Assembly: GCF_000764305.2 (NCBI RefSeq)
Contig: NW_025936006.1
Location: forward strand, 686,729-750,728
Origin: Hyalella azteca
Taxonomy: Eukaryota > Arthropoda > Malacostraca > Amphipoda > Hyalellidae
Length of the DNA stretch: 64,000 bases
Direction of reading: 5' to 3'
In this document: positions 25,080 through 39,375 of the stretch, piece after piece
Layout: each line of letters opens with the position of its first letter
Position numbering within the stretch: position 1 is the first letter of the stretch
Made by a program: the position numbers and the translations under genes
The notes under the pieces: generated by a model
The model's database searches: none
What the model was told of the DNA's origin: nothing
The model's input: the letters and a program-made list of their open reading frames with translations, nothing else

Positions 25080-28000
25080 CTAAATTTATATATTCGACAT
25101 CAGTAAAATGCGTGGGAGACATGGATAATTGAACATAGATCGATGTCGCAAGACGCTCAGGAGCGGAGTAGTTAAGTCACCATTTTCAATATTCAAATAT
25201 GCTGTAATTGAAAATCCTAGAGCAAGTTTTCGCCGGTAAATTTTCAGCGATTAAAGACATAAACTTGCGACGTGAATTCCATAAAGAATGATAAAAAAAT
25301 ATTGGATTTTACTAATCTGTACTGAAGAACGGAAACTTTGAACTGAAGGCACTAACCTTCATTCCGGCCTCCATTGGTGAGAGGTCAGCGAAGGGCACCT
25401 CCCTGGTGGCCATCTCCCACAGTACTATAGCGAAGCTCCACATGTCAGCCGCCTTGATGTTCAGGTCCTTTTGTTTCTTCACAAGAGCTGCGTAAAGAGC
25501 AAATAGTATCTTTAATACGGGTTCAAGAGTTAACGCAATGCTAAAATGTTATGGCCAATCATGATTTAAGGTTCAACATAATGTCGGCAAATTAAACACT
25601 GCTTTTGAGCTGTTCTGCAACCAAATTTGCATGAAAAAAGTAGACGAGACGCCATCGAGGTAAGAAATTCTTCTCATGATGAGAGAATCAACAACAAACG
25701 GAGCCAGGACCAAAATCAGCACGGTCTTCATACAATAGTCCGATACAATTTATAATCCTTAGTTAAATATGTTCCTAATCGTGATTTTAGAAGCATGCCT
25801 TACGTTGGAAGACGTTGATATCCGCAATCCCAAAATGATACCAAGAAGTTTAACCACATAGCAACGAGCCACACGAAGCTCACTGAGGAACGGGAATAGA
25901 TTTTGAACTATGCTCACGTTATGCCCCGCAGACACTCACCTTCCGGAGCGAACCACTGCGGGGAGTAAATTTTGCCTTTTTCTTGGAAGGTGAACTTGGC
26001 GTCCGCCATGCTGATCTTGGCCGTCAAGTCGTCGTCAATCTTAGGGAAGCCAGAAACTAGAGTCAAGGCGCAGACAAATTTAACAGCACAACCTTCGATC
26101 GTAAACACAAGTTAGCTTGATGGAGGACAAGAGCTCACCGGCGGTAATACGGACCTCTGTTATGGCTTACTGCATTCAAGTGTCGTGCCGTGAAAATGTT
26201 ATTCCTCGAACAAAAAACACCGTCAGTGACGGTGGTCAGTGAGGCAAAGCCCCGACCCAGATAGCCAGCTGCCTCAAATTACTATTAAATACAATACTTA
26301 GAACAATCAGCGTCACTTTGTGGCGTTTGTGTTGAGTAAAACCTCGTGTGTAAAACCCAGACATACTTTAAAGAAAAGACATTTTGGTCACAATTGATTT
26401 TTTACGGTGCGATTCCTTAACGTTCGTTTCCATCATTAAAGATTTCATTACTTCGTCAATTCGCCACCATGTAATCGAGTGTTGGTAGGTACTTGAATAG
26501 CATCGCTTAGCCATCAAGTTCAAGTTTAATGGCATCATTTACTATTCTAAGACCAAGTGTTCGGTCTGCCACTAGTTTGCCTGGGAATTTCCAACAGATA
26601 CGTTTTGGAGCATGAGACTCACCATGACATGTTTCGAGGACAGGTACAGGTTTGGAACTATCTTGTTCAGTGAATGGATGAAGGCCATGCCTTTGGTGAT
26701 GTCAAGGGCCCACTTGAGGGCCTGCGAGGTGTCCAGCACAATATTGCCATCGCTCTGATGCAGCACGTTGAAGAGCGACCCGTACTGCAGGTACTGCGTG
26801 ATCACCACCAAATTGGGAGGCGAGTTGCAGCATCCAACCACCGGCAGCACGTTTGGATGCGAGAAAATCCTGACAAGTGCAAGTCACAGTAAAAATAAAA
26901 GCAAAACCGTTGTTATAGCGTAAGTACAGCATTGCCAGCCAGCTTACGACCTTAAATCACTCCACGTAATAAGTACCTAGAGTTCGTATAAGGACGCCAG
27001 CCCAAGCTCATGCTGATGCAACGCCCTCGACGGCTACCGAGCTCCGCTCACCATCAACACCGTGAAATGAACTGATCTTCCCAAGCCTCGAAGCAGCAGC
27101 TAGCTCCTCTCATCTCGGTACCGCTACCACCACAAACAACTTTTGAGCGCAGCAGCGCGTATAGATGCTTTATTTCATATTTATTAGCGGCATACAGGAA
27201 TTTCCCAGCTTCATCGCCTAAACATGAGGTCTCAAGTGGATGCACCGATGTAAAAAATTGTATAAATAATAATAACGTTTAAAGTTTATGATATATTTCA
27301 AGTATTGAAGCCATGGATGTGTAGTGACCATGTATATATTTCCCCGAGTTACCCCCGCAACTCATTTTCCAGGAACGTCACAAGCCTATATAACTCAGCA
27401 TTGTTATCCGTCTACTCGAACCGATTTTTATTATTGATGTCATTTCAGTTATCGTCATTAATAATTGTCAACTATAATGTTAATACTGTGACTGTCAAGT
27501 ATAAGTTGGCAACAAATTTCCAATATCAGCATGGGCCTAGTGCCTTACAATATCAAGTAATTTCAGTTGTTCAGGTCCATTTGCCCTAGTATCGTAGCTT
27601 ATCCTGGACTCTAATTCTCGATTCAATACACAGAATAACACCTCTCGGATTTAATTTCCCAATACGAAGCACGATTGTAAGAGGCTAGCACAGTCTATTC
27701 ACCGACTCACACGCCTTAGCCGACATTGGGCGTTTGGAACAACCAAACGTCCGGCACGATTTAGAACTTTATGTATTCACACCGCGCTGCTAGCATCCCC
27801 ACGTTTGACACATGCATACTTTTATCAACAGCAGTGCCACAAATTTGTCTGTTTCGCAATTAATATCAGTTCATGTCTTCTTTAATTTGTACCGGAAACT
27901 AGCTCGATTTTAATGTAGAACAAACCTAAGTTTTGGGAACTCGTCGTTGAAGTCGCGGCAGATTCGGTCGGTTACTTCCCTCAGTCTGAGTATCTTGGCT

Positions 28001-31000
28001 ACGATGTCGTTATTCTGCCAACGGCCGCGCCACATCTCGCCAGACGGCGTGTCTGCAATCTGCACAAGAACTGAAGTATTAGCAACGTGTTGTGTCGGCA
28101 CTTGAATATCATACTAAATCAGGGCTGTCGTCAATTTTTGCAATGTTTATGGACTTTATAAGGCTAAAAACGTATTTTTGACCTGACCTATCCAAACTGA
28201 CTTTGATGCTATGAAGCTACTTGTATTCTACCAGCCAGGAGGCGCGTCTAGTCCAAACATATCCCGCTGCATGGAAATGGCTTGTCTGTTGCGGGACGTG
28301 TTCATACTAAAACTTTAGCAATGTCTTTGATTTTTTCCACGTGTCAGGAACACTAAACAAAAATTAAAGTTGCCTCTCGAGTTGCATCTAATTCTTTTCA
28401 GTTTATAAATATGGCCAATGATGTTTATGCTTATTTCACATTCTATCTCAGTGCTTCTAGTATATGCCATGCAGGGTTCGTACAGGTATTTAGAAAAAAA
28501 AAAAATTCCATGACTTTTCCGTGACCATCAATATAATTTTCCAAGACTCGTATACGACAGATTTAGCATGACTGAGATTTTTAGCATGACATCTATCATC
28601 TCCTACAGTTGATAAATAGCAAACGTGTAAATGCATAGCTCTTCAAAGCTGCTTCCCTGCTTCCTCCATATCTGACACATCGAAGTCTTTCGAGCACAAT
28701 TTACATATCGCCATACCTTAATGCTTTGGATGGCGAGCAAGCCAGTCACGATAAGCTTCTGTTCTTAACAAGTCATGGAATTTACACTTTCCAGGTATGT
28801 TGATGTAGAAATTGAATACTGAAGAGGGAACGCTGCCATGCAGATCAAAAAGTTCTCCGATGCAACTGAGCTCGGTGACCAATCAGAACGCATGAAACAA
28901 GAGTCTATGGCACAGTCTCTTGTTTCATACGTGCTAATCAGAATACAGGAAACAAGAGGCTGCACAATTAGTTTAACACACGCAGCACAGAAAAACACTT
29001 CTTTTTTTTTCTTCTTTTATTTGCAAATTCCATGACTTTCCATAACCTGAAATGAAATCCAATAACTTTCCAGGCCTGGAAAATGAAAAATCAAACTTCA
29101 TGACTTTCCAGGTTTTCCATGGCCGATACGAACCCTGTCCATGAGTACACTTGTAACTTCTATCAGGTCAAGACCAAACCCCCGGGAACTGAGACTTGAT
29201 GCTTTATAATGGCGAATCTTTCATCTTAACATTTGCCGTTAAAATCAGGAATTATTATTGTTGCATATCTGTGAACACTCTCGATTAATTTAAATCTTTT
29301 TCAAGTTTCGCTGACAGCACAACTTTCCCTAGCTCCTAGCCATGAGCTCACTTCTGTCACGAACAGCTTCATCAATCATTATTCTGCGTGTAATTACTGA
29401 TAAGAACGTCGTATCAGTCCTGGTACTTTATCTGCTTTATAAACATGCGTTTGAGTACGTTTGAAAACCTTGTTGTCATTGTTGCTGTGTATTGTATACT
29501 CCATACCCATAATAAAAATATTCCTTCAGTTCTAAGATGAATGCATGCAACATCAAACAAATATCATTTACTGCATCTCTTACCACAGCATCTACCTGAC
29601 GCCCCTGGCACAAGTCATAATCACGGTAACAAGTCCGGGTGCTTCATTTATAACTTGTCATCACGTACAGAGAGAGACAGCTCCAGTCTTACCCCCAGCT
29701 GGAGCGAGCCAGCTTCAGCCTCACCCTCAGCTGGAGCGACACAGCTCCAGCTTTACCTTCAGCTGGAGCGACATAGCTCCAGCTTTACCTTCAGCTGGAG
29801 CGACATAGCTCCAGCTTTAGCTGGAGTGACACAGCTCCAGCCTTACCTTCAGTTGGAGTGACACAGCTCCAGCTTTACCGTCAGCTGGAGCGACATAGCT
29901 CCAGCTTTACCTTCAGCTGGAGTGAGTAGTGACACAGCTCCAGCTTTACCTTCAGCTGGAGTGACATAGCTCCAGCTTTACCTTCAGCTGGAGCGACATA
30001 GCGTGAGCGACACAGCTCCAGCCTTACCTTCAGCTGGAGTGACAGGTCTTGGATGTTGATCCCCTTGTGGCGGGAGAGAGTTGCGTCCCCTGGAAGGAAG
30101 GAATGTTATATTCTTATATTTTTCAGAAGCATTAATCTGGCTAAGACAAAGTTCTGTATCAGTTGAACAAGTAACTCGTTGAGTAGGTGATAATGTTAAT
30201 AACTGGCTCACTGTAATGTACAACATAAAACAAAAATATTTCATTAATTACAGTAATCCAACAAAAATGGAGTGTATTTTTGGTAAGTAATATTGCACAT
30301 GAAAAAATAGTATCAAGAATGTGCACAGGTTCATGTTGAACAGCTATATTACTCACTGCTGCGAGTCTTGAGGCCAAGCCAACTCTGATCCTTGAAGGCC
30401 ACCCTCTCAAGCTTCTGTCCATTCTGCACAGCCAAGCCTGCCAAAAAATAATCAAGATATAATAACAGTATGTTACATTCATCTTAACTGCATCATCTCA
30501 TCACACAAATTAGTTTCTCAAAAACAAAAATTTTATTTGATAGTATTTCAAAAAGCCACAAATGTAGGCAATGAGTAAAAAATTTGTTCTTACTGTGCAG
30601 CCGCTTTGCCATAGAGCCCTTGCATTTATCCAGAGGAACATCGCCATACTTGTTAGCAATAGCAACGCTAGCATCCGCATCAATCAGATCCTCAGCTATG
30701 TTCTCATAGCCCCAGAAGCAGGCATAATGCAGGGCAGTATTGCCATGCTCATTCACTTTATTCACTTCAGCACGATGACGCAGAAGCTGCAAGTGATCAA
30801 TTACATTAGTAACACAAAAATAAAGTTTGATTTTAGAATTTAGACAAGTCTATAACCGTCTTTGAATACTAAGTTAAAGTCTAAAAGGTCCTAAAGCAAT
30901 CAACATTGCTGCAAAATGTTCACCTTGTGATCTATAAACATTAAAACAAATTAAAGTGAATCTTAAGTGTAGACAAGCACAAATACTTCTTTATGCTTCA

Positions 31001-31980
31001 AAGCCAATATGATATAAATACTATTGTAGAAAAAGACTTGTCAAAAGACCATGGATAGTTTTTCAAAATCAATCATAGAAACCATGGCAGAAACATTAAA
31101 TACTACAACACACCATCAATTTGCAAGATTAGTCTGAAAAACCAACTGTGATTGGTTGTATTATATATATAGGTAATATTCAAGATTAAATTTTGCAAGT
31201 GAAAAAGAAACTAACAGTGCAAACAATGTCTCTGTGGTCATGAGCAGCAGCCAAATGAAGTGGGGTGTCGTCACCAAGGTTGGTGGGAGACACACGGCAG
31301 CCTCGACTCAGCAGAAGCTCAACAACATTCATCTGACCCTCCTTTGCCGCCCAGTGCAGTAAGGAAAATCCATGGTCATCACTGAAATAAAAAAAGACAC
31401 TGTGCTTTACAAATATGATATAATAGAAGTATTTGTTGTATTACCACTACAGCAGTGTTAATAGCAATATTTAATGATAGTACAACCAAAATATCAAAAC
31501 CAAATACTGGACTATAAAATGGTGGTATTCAAAAAATGATTTGATAATCAAATATTTCCTGTATTCAAGTGATACCAAACAACTTGTGGGCTTTTGAGCA
31601 ACAAAAAGAAAATATTAGTCAGCATTTATGACAATTCTCAGACAAATTATGCAGACTAAAGGCAACTCTACATACCAATACAATTTTATTGAAAGAATAA
31701 ACACATCAGGCTCACATTTGAAAAAGTTAACTGACTGGAAAAGAACAGCCTTCTTGCATTAGAATAGCAAGCATTTCTTTAAGCAAGAACATTAATTTTT
31801 TTTCAAATCCAAATACAAGACACGAGACCAGCTTGATCACAGAAGGGTAACAATATCTATTCCAACCATAAAGTTATGGAGGAGAGGTTACCCTTGATTG
31901 AGGTCATGCTCAGTGTCGTCTAGCCACATCCTGACTTGGAGCATGTTGCCTTCACGGCACCAGTGGAAAATGTCATCCAT
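24930..31980 (-). CDS. ILK: Integrin-linked kinase, complete ten-exon gene
   Basis: Exons: 31980-31892, 31381-31216, 30786-30594, 30437-30357, 30089-30028, 28059-27926, 26869-26623, 26039-25940, 25487-25357, 25079-24930. All junctions are GT/AG and phase-consistent; the total is 450 residues, the usual ILK length. The start ATG sits in a perfect gccaccATGG context. Residues 1-170 are ankyrin repeats ([20 protein letters not shown] start, [18 protein letters not shown]), which in ILK bind PINCH. The C-terminal half is the kinase-like domain that binds parvin and integrin tails at adhesions. K219 is kept (IVAKILR), but there is no HRD motif and DFG is replaced by MADAK, so it should be a pseudokinase scaffold as in other animals. 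APEAL and SADMWSF-like (AADMWSF) segments are present. Confidence 0.97.
25357..25487 (-). CDS. ILK: ILK exon 9
   Basis: Residues 358-401: [20 protein letters not shown] and [13 protein letters not shown]. Confidence 0.97.
25940..26039 (-). CDS. ILK: ILK exon 8, degenerate activation segment
   Basis: Residues 325-358: [19 protein letters not shown], then [11 protein letters not shown]. It has MADAK where active kinases have DFG. Confidence 0.97.
26623..26869 (-). CDS. ILK: ILK exon 7, kinase-like core
   Basis: Residues 242-324: [53 protein letters not shown]. The segment where HRD would stand reads [12 protein letters not shown]. Confidence 0.97.
27926..28059 (-). CDS. ILK: ILK exon 6, start of pseudokinase N-lobe
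   Basis: Residues 198-242: [20 protein letters not shown]. Contains K219, the ATP-contact lysine equivalent. Confidence 0.97.
28472..29137. mobile_element. hAT-like non-autonomous element in ILK intron
   Basis: Begins CAGGGTTCGTACAGG and ends with the complement of CAGGGTTCGTATCGG. The subterminal parts are rich in ccatgactttcc repeats on both sides. CAGGG..CG ends are typical of hAT MITEs. The flanking 8-bp duplications are not perfect, so the copy may be old. Confidence 0.75.
29690..30045 (-). repeat. ILK: About 32-bp minisatellite copying the ILK exon 5 boundary
   Basis: About ten copies. On the minus strand each reads TGTC(A/G)CTCCAGCTGAAG then gtaa(a/g)gctggagct. TGTCACTCCAGCTGAAG is the last 17 coding bases of exon 5, so coding end and donor are both repeated. 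Confidence 0.92.
30028..30089 (-). CDS. ILK: ILK exon 5
   Basis: Residues 177-197: [20 protein letters not shown]. Its end and donor are copied about ten times in the adjacent minisatellite. Confidence 0.93.
30357..30437 (-). CDS. ILK: ILK exon 4, linker
   Basis: Residues 150-176: [20 protein letters not shown]. Phase 1 at both ends. Confidence 0.93.
30594..30786 (-). CDS. ILK: ILK exon 3, ankyrin repeats
   Basis: Residues 86-149: [46 protein letters not shown]. Confidence 0.97.
31216..31381 (-). CDS. ILK: ILK exon 2, ankyrin repeats
   Basis: Residues 30-85: [20 protein letters not shown] and [18 protein letters not shown]. Confidence 0.97.
31892..31980 (-). CDS. ILK: ILK exon 1 (start codon)
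   Basis: ATG at 31980-31978 with gccacc before it. Encodes [20 protein letters not shown] and ends phase 2. Confidence 0.97.
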
Positions 31981-34199
31981 GGTGGCAGGCTGGGATGGTC
32001 CGGTCTAGTAGGAACAAGCTGTAGCAGTAAACATTGCAAAGTAAAATCTACACATGATTCAATCATGAATAGTTTCATTCCAATACACAAGTTCAACAGA
32101 AAAAAGAAAATGGGCACTACTATTAAATAATAAACATAAAATAAAGTTTAAAATGAAAGAATACTAGAAAATGAGCCAAAGCTACCTGTGCCTATCGAAA
32201 TTGCATTCATGCTGAACCCATTGCACTGACCTCTAATGACCACAGCACTTCTTGTGCTGCTTCAGCTAAAAAAAAACATCTATTCCATCAACAAAACAAA
32301 AGTCTAAACCAAAAATTTATGAAGACGGACATCACTTTATATTTGAAAAACCACAAACTGTAGTCCAAAATGGCATTATGTGTTTTTTAGTGCATTTTCT
32401 CATTTATGGAAAAAATGCACTATTGTGCTTGCCATTTCCATCTGTCTGTCTGTCCGTGACTTCACGTTTTTGTTGACAAGAAAATGAGCTCTCTGTCACT
32501 CACTGCAGTGAGTTGTGTTATATTTTTTTAATATTGAGGGTTGGTGTGGTTAGTGATAGTGAGTCCACTCACTCCAAAGCACTGTGCAGTACCTGCTAAA
32601 AGGCAACTTCTATATAAATACCTATATAAATATATGTCATAGGTAGAATAATTTGTAGCAAGGAGTCAGGATATTCTTCTAAAAATGGCATTGGCACTAA
32701 TGGCAGTTCATGAATTCAAGTTTGATTGAGCCTGTTAACTTGCTCAGTTCAACCATCAATGCTGCTAATGTCATCACTGGCACCACAGCACTTAAGCTGC
32801 CAGCCTTCAACAGAAAAATCAATTATGTCAACAAAACTCCATAACTTTCTAGCAAGTTGGAAAAGTTTTGCACTTGGTATGCACAATATGCAGTAGTCCA
32901 AGTATCAATCCGTATAAATTACAATGGTTCTGACATTACTATATGAATTTTAGGAAAGCGTGCCAAGGTAAGCCGCATGCAAAGTATCTAACGAGCAGTA
33001 ACTAGTGACTTGTGTGGCATTGCTGATCTAACATAAGCAAAGTAGGACAAAAAATTTCTAGTTTCATTTTTTACAATCTATGCACAGGCATGAAATATAT
33101 CTGCCATTTGAGCTGCAACTAGAGCTATCTTGTCATTTTTGTAGCACTGCAAGATTCCTGCTAAAAGAATTACCTCTCATCTCATTGTTAACAAAAGAGA
33201 GCACAATCAGGACAAGAGATAAAAAATTATTTAAATACTTCACCTTTGAGCTGCAAGATTTCAGTAATGACTGGGAAAGTAATAGTAGCAGAAATAATTA
33301 GCTCTAAGCTAATATTAGCTCTAATAATTAGCTAACATTTGAGGGATTTGTATGCCTGTTAATCAAAGGTAGGTAAGGCAGCAAAATATTAGCAATAATT
33401 CCGCAGGATGCACAATAAAATGAATGAATTAAATTTTATCTCTAAATTGCAATCCCAGACAGCAGTTTAATCTGGGAAACTAAACCAAATATGTGTGATG
33501 TTTAAAGCAAAGGAATTGCTTTAGCTAAATAACATATATAACTCTCATATAACACAATAACAACTTTACTGGAACAGGTTTCATGCAAGTCTTATTTCTA
33601 TAACATATTTGTATAATGTGACAACAACCCACCAAAAAAATCTCCATGATTTTAAAGAACAAGTAAATGTCAATCAAGTTTTCATTCAAACATTAACAGA
33701 TGTCAATCAAATGCCAGTTGTAATAGGCCAGCAAAATCAAAATATTAATAAACAGCATGTACTAAATGTAGCACAGTAGCACTTTAGCATAATATACCAA
33801 AATATGATAAATGTATCACAATCAGCCAAATTTAACAAATTTTCCTAATTAGGAAAGAAGAAGGTGAATTTCAGGAGAATTAATAAATTCTGTTGTAAGA
33901 TATACATATATATACCTTATTCCTCCTGAATCTATTGTGTGCTTAAGCCCAATTCCATCTTAAGTACTAAAATTAGCATGTCTGTCAGAAAAGTAAAATT
34001 CCCAGTTGTGTACGTAATTAGCTACAATTATTCATAAATAAGCCCATTTCTCAGGAAATGTGCGCAAGCAAGTACAAGGTCAGATTGTTAGATGAAGTAA
34101 AAAATCTGTAATAATTCAAGAAGAGCTTTAATTTTTTTTCCATCACTGAAACATTAAAGTCTCAATTCATTAATAGCATAAGGAAAAATAATAAAATGT

Positions 34200-35560
34200 C
34201 AACAACTTGACTACCTTAAAACAGCTTGGGGAATGGAGACTTGGGGATGTAGAGACAGACTGGGTGAGGAGCAGGAGGGATGTACAACAAGGAAGTATCC
34301 TGTCTCTACTTCTCTTCAACCTCTACACAGAAGAGATGGCTACAAGGGTTAGGAGAATGGATGTTGGTGTGTGTGTGTGTGTGGGCAGAGAAAGTTTAAA
34401 ATGCTTCTATATGCTGATGATGCTGTGATTATGAGTGAAAATAGCAAAGAACTACAAGTATGCTGGACTGTGTGACTGAGTTTGGGAGTAACTACAATGT
34501 GCAATTCAGTGCAGAGAAGAGCCAAGTATATGTTGTGAATGAATCGGTTGAGAATATGAGCAGAGTGTGGATGTTGGGAGGGAATGACTAACGAATGAGA
34601 TTGTTAGGACAAACAAGTATAGGTACTTAGGTATGCGTGTGGACCAGGATGGATGTCGGAGAACAAACGCCCCAAATTTAAGTAAGGCAAATCAATGGTT
34701 GGGTATACATGGAAGTGCAGCAAAAGTGAGAGCGAGTAAGTATGAAGTATTAAGGGAAGTGTGGAGGATTGTGGCAGTGCTTAGTATTATGTATGGATTG
34801 GATGCAATGGCATATAGTGATGGTGAACTAGATAAACTGGAAATGACACTGTTATTGACACAGAATAGAGTGGCAATATTGGCACTAGGAATCCCCAGGT
34901 TGACTGCAGTGAAGGCCCTGAGAGGGGACATGGGATGGAGTACCTTCAAGGAGAGATGAACAAGATCAGTTTTGAGGCATAAAGTGAGACTAGAGCAATT
35001 AGATGATGAATGTTGGGCACAAAAATGTATATGTGGAACATAAAAGTGAGCAAATGGGCATGTAGATATTGTACATTGGTATGAAAGAGTGGTATGCATG
35101 AAGCATGGGTTTGCCATGGACCCGCTGGGCCCAAGAATGAATGGGTGGACACAGTATGGGGGTGATTGCGATAGAGCAGGATGAAAAAAAGTGGAAAAGA
35201 GAATATAAGCAAGTGAAAGACTATGGGCTGAAGGTGTGGAAGCAGGGAATGGAGGGAAAGGACACTAAGACTATTCAGATGAAAGTGATGCCACATTATG
35301 ACTGCATGTATAATGGTAGTAGAGGTGGGGAGTGCTGGGGACCTTCTGTTTTGTGTGAGGACAGGGGCGCTAGGTGTGAATGGACGTACCATACAGGTGG
35401 AATGAGAGGAGCCTGAGGAGGGAAGATAAATGTTTTAGGTGTGATGAGGATGAGAAGGAAACTGTGGAGCACTTGGTGATGGAATGTGGGATGTATGAGA
35501 GTGATTAACAGTCTATGATGGAGCTGATTCTGAATAAGGGATGTAAGAGTAATAAGGTGG
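34200..35560 (+). mobile_element. Degraded non-LTR retrotransposon
   Basis: Fragments in several frames: QQGSILSLLLFNLYTEEMAT (reverse transcriptase motif), LLYADDAV reached by a frameshift, ASKYEVLREVWRIVAVLSIM, VKALRGDMGWSTFKER and a C-terminal CFRCDEDEKETVEHLVMECG zinc-finger-like block. Frameshifts and stops show it is dead. It has a GT-rich insertion near 34370. Confidence 0.8.
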
Positions 35561-38500
35561 GTGGTGGGGTATGAGAGAAAAAGTGAAGAATGGATGGCAA
35601 TGATTTTGGGTTTGTCTGAGGGAGCAACCGCAGCTGTGTTTGATGTTTGAGAGTGTAAAGATATTTGGAAAATGTGTGGAGGTTGAGGAAGAGTAGGAGG
35701 ATGATATGAGTGGGACTGTGAGGTCTTGACTCTGGAGGAGTGAAGGGGTTAAGAGAGGAGAGGGTGGGGCAAAGGTGCTAGGAAGGCAAAGGTGACCCTG
35801 CTGAATTTTTGACTTGACAAGATAGATGCTTGAGGCCTTTCTCAGAGGCTTGTTTGTCTCTCCAATACTATGCTAACTTTTATACTATTAGCAAAATGCA
35901 GGGGCAGCTGGGTTGCAAAAAAAAGTGTCTAGTTTTGGCATGATGGAGCATATAGAGAAGGCAGGTAGATTAAGCCAATGTTTATCAAGGCAACTCTTAA
36001 AAAAGTATCGATGGACCACAGATGATGCTCATAGTATATTGTTTCTGTTTTCCTTAGGATGTTGACATCACTGTCATCAAAGACATCAATGACATGCATA
36101 ACAGAATGTTTTAGTCTTTTAGGAAATAAGGATTGATGAATATGTATTAACTGAACCTTTTGTTAACTTACAAGTGTGACGTGAAATTGTATTTTTTTTT
36201 CTAGTAAAGGATCTTTTCTGCAGCATGTAGACTATGACTGATTTTAAAGGTAATGACCAGAACTCTGCAAGCTGCAGCAAGCACTCAATTTCAATTCCAG
36301 CAAATTTGCCAAGTGCAACCTAAAATATTATATTTAATCATTATAAATCACCTGCTGTACTTGCCTCTTGTTTTCAGATAACTTCTAAAGTTAGATTTTG
36401 TCCGCTAAAAATGACTAACAGTAAACAGCTGAGTGAGCTGACACTTCATAACATCATTCCATTAGCATGAATGGAATGTTCCACCAAGTTGCCTCATACT
36501 CATTTCATTGCGATTTTGGGGGATCAATGTTACTACTAGCCTATTTACTTTCTTTTCTAACAACAATTTGTACAGTAAAGTGTAATTTCCCGCCATTATC
36601 TAATGTAACTCACAATTTCCCAGCTGGAAAGGTCGTAAAACACGATCAGATGTTCCTGCGTTATCGGCCAGCCCCGCCCAGACGACCACACCAGCTACAC
36701 GCGTAGAGGCGAACAGTTGACTGAGCCAGGCTACATTGGCATCTCGCCCACTTGACTTTCGCCTACGACTACATCAAGCGAGCGAGGGAAGTGCACATAC
36801 TCACCATGCATATATATATTATATTGTCGCAACATCAACAAATATCAGCCGCCCCAAATGCTTACTTTTTACGATTTCATCTATCCCAGTTGGATTTTTA
36901 TGGATATAAAGCCTATGCAGTGCAATAACTTGTTTGTAACATGAAGCTCACTAAACTCATTGCATCAGTAACAAATAAAAAAAATCATTTTATTTCGACG
37001 TATTTTTTATACAATATTTGGTTTTATAATTTGAATGTTCTAATTCTAATAGATCGAAAAATGTTCTATAATTTACATTTTAAATCTCGTATTCGAGCTT
37101 CGTATCTTTGGTACCGTACCTACAGAAGTGAAGTAGCAGCTAGCGTTGATGTAAAAATTAATAGGAAGTCTTGGAAGTCGTTTTCAATATATTTATTCGA
37201 TCAATACATTTGTTCGGTTTTGAGGTCACAATAATTTACTCGCAGATTCGAGCATTCAACATGGAAAAATGGTACGTCTGAACAGCACTACTGAAGTACT
37301 TCGAAAAATCACTGGAATAAAACTCTATGGTTAGACAGAAATTCTTAAAATAAATGACTATCTCCAAATGAATAAAATTGTAAGCGGTTAATGAATTTAC
37401 AACAAAAGTTTCTTAGAATTTATTTTTTTACAAAACCTTTAGCTCGTCTAGCACTTAAAGCTAACAGGGAACCAATAACCTAACATTTGCCCACAGTCGA
37501 GAAGAAAGCTAACTGTCCAAATGATGAGTCATGAGACAGAACACGAAAGGCAATACTGCGCTGAAACCATTCAACACGACATGAAGGATTCACCACTATC
37601 TGAAATTTCGGCCTGAAGGATTCAACATCACATGAAACGTCGGACTTCAGAAATACGAAGGTATAAATGATAGTTTGCAGGAATAATCCTATAGCACTGA
37701 ACTACAGATTCGAGTCTAGAGAGACCAGGCACTTTAATGTGAACTTTTAAATGTAGAATGAATGGCGCAGTGACAACTATGTCGACAGCCATACTAAGAT
37801 AAGAAAATAATTAAATGTTTTTCTATGCATCCATGCATGCGAGCAATGAGAAAAATGTTAATGCTCATCAGTTTGCTGGATATATTTTCCTTTAAATGGC
37901 GATTTATTACAAGTTAATTCCGTTAACGTCTAAACGTTTGTACCTAAACAAAGGAAGTAGTGCACAATAAATACCAAATTATTGCAAGTGAAGTCGGAAA
38001 AAATTGTCAGGTCGATGAGCCTGAGACTCACAATGGCCTGATGCCTCTCAAATACTCAACTCTGGCCTGCTTTAATTAAGCTTCAATTTCGTATCAGTTT
38101 TCAATTTCGTAGAGGCGCACAAAAAAAACAATGCAGGTAAACAGAAGTATGTTTAAGCTAGTAACTTTATAGCAACAATATAAACAAAAACTTCAATACT
38201 ATCATACGATTCGAGACTAGAATGTGACCAATATTCATTTCCTAGTGCGCTTGCTTATACACTTTCAGAGCGCACTTAGCGACATGCTTTTTGTACCAAT
38301 AGACCTCAATTGAATATATCATACATGAAGAAATCCTACGTTCACGGTAGCCAGGATAGTGCGATATTTTGTTTTGTGTATGACAGCAAATGATCTTAGA
38401 AATGTGGATGAAGAAAACCTAGAAGTGAAACAATCGTCGTCTGACACGTGCATCATCGGAATATTATTAATTGACAGCTTTATTTGAATCAACTATTGAC

Positions 38501-39239
38501 TTTAATGTATTTTCCTAGTTCTGGAATGATGACTGGTACAACCGAAATAAAAATATTCAAGTTGTACCGCCCGAAATTCTAGAAAGAACAAAACATTTTG
38601 TATATTGAACCATGGGTGGTGAGGCGGAGAAACGGGTGATATGATAACGTGATTGTACGATTGAACGCAAACTTCACACGAATCGTGCACAAAATGAAAT
38701 AACAATATAAATAAATAGAGCACAATACGACTATTATAAAGTGAATTAAGTGTTAAGAAATTAAGGCAGCAGGAAGACGCAACATAAAGTTGCACTTGAT
38801 AGTCGGACGATTATTAAAACATGAACTTAAGTGGAGAAAAACATGCATTCTGACTCGCGTAGAAATGAACATCTAAGCTCTGCCTAACAGAGTAGTGTCA
38901 TAATATGTAAGTCTGACCCTCATCCAACTTGACCACTCAGCTCCATCACCTAGGCATAGAATGAGGGAGCAAATTTCCTCGAATACCCTAGACGGCGGAT
39001 CCCATCACATACCTAACAAATTAAGTTAGTTAAATGGCAGGGGGTTCAGTGGCGCATTAGCCACTTAGAGATCTCGTAACGGAAGTTGAGAGTAGATATA
39101 ACTATCGAGATGGATAATCTCAATTTCTCAAATCCAAAATCACCCATCACCTACAAGTGTTGCAAGGTCCTGGCGTTTGCACGAGAGGCCGGGCGGCTGC
39201 ATCAGCGAGTCATCAAACGCTCGCACAAGAGAATAAAGA

Positions 39240-39375
39240 AATCCTGCCTACTCAATAACCTAACTCAACAACTGCCCTGCCTACCTAACAACCTAGCCCA
39301 ACAACTGCCCTGCCTACACCACAACTTGACCCCACAACTGCCCTGCCTACACCACAACTTGACCCCACAACTGCG
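39240..39375 (+). repeat. About 40-bp minisatellite
   Basis: Three to four copies of a unit containing aactgccctgcctacacc. Confidence 0.8.

Noticed and set aside
24930..31980. ILK as an active serine/threonine kinase
   Set aside because: No HRD catalytic loop and no DFG motif, as in other animal ILKs. It is better described as a pseudokinase scaffold.
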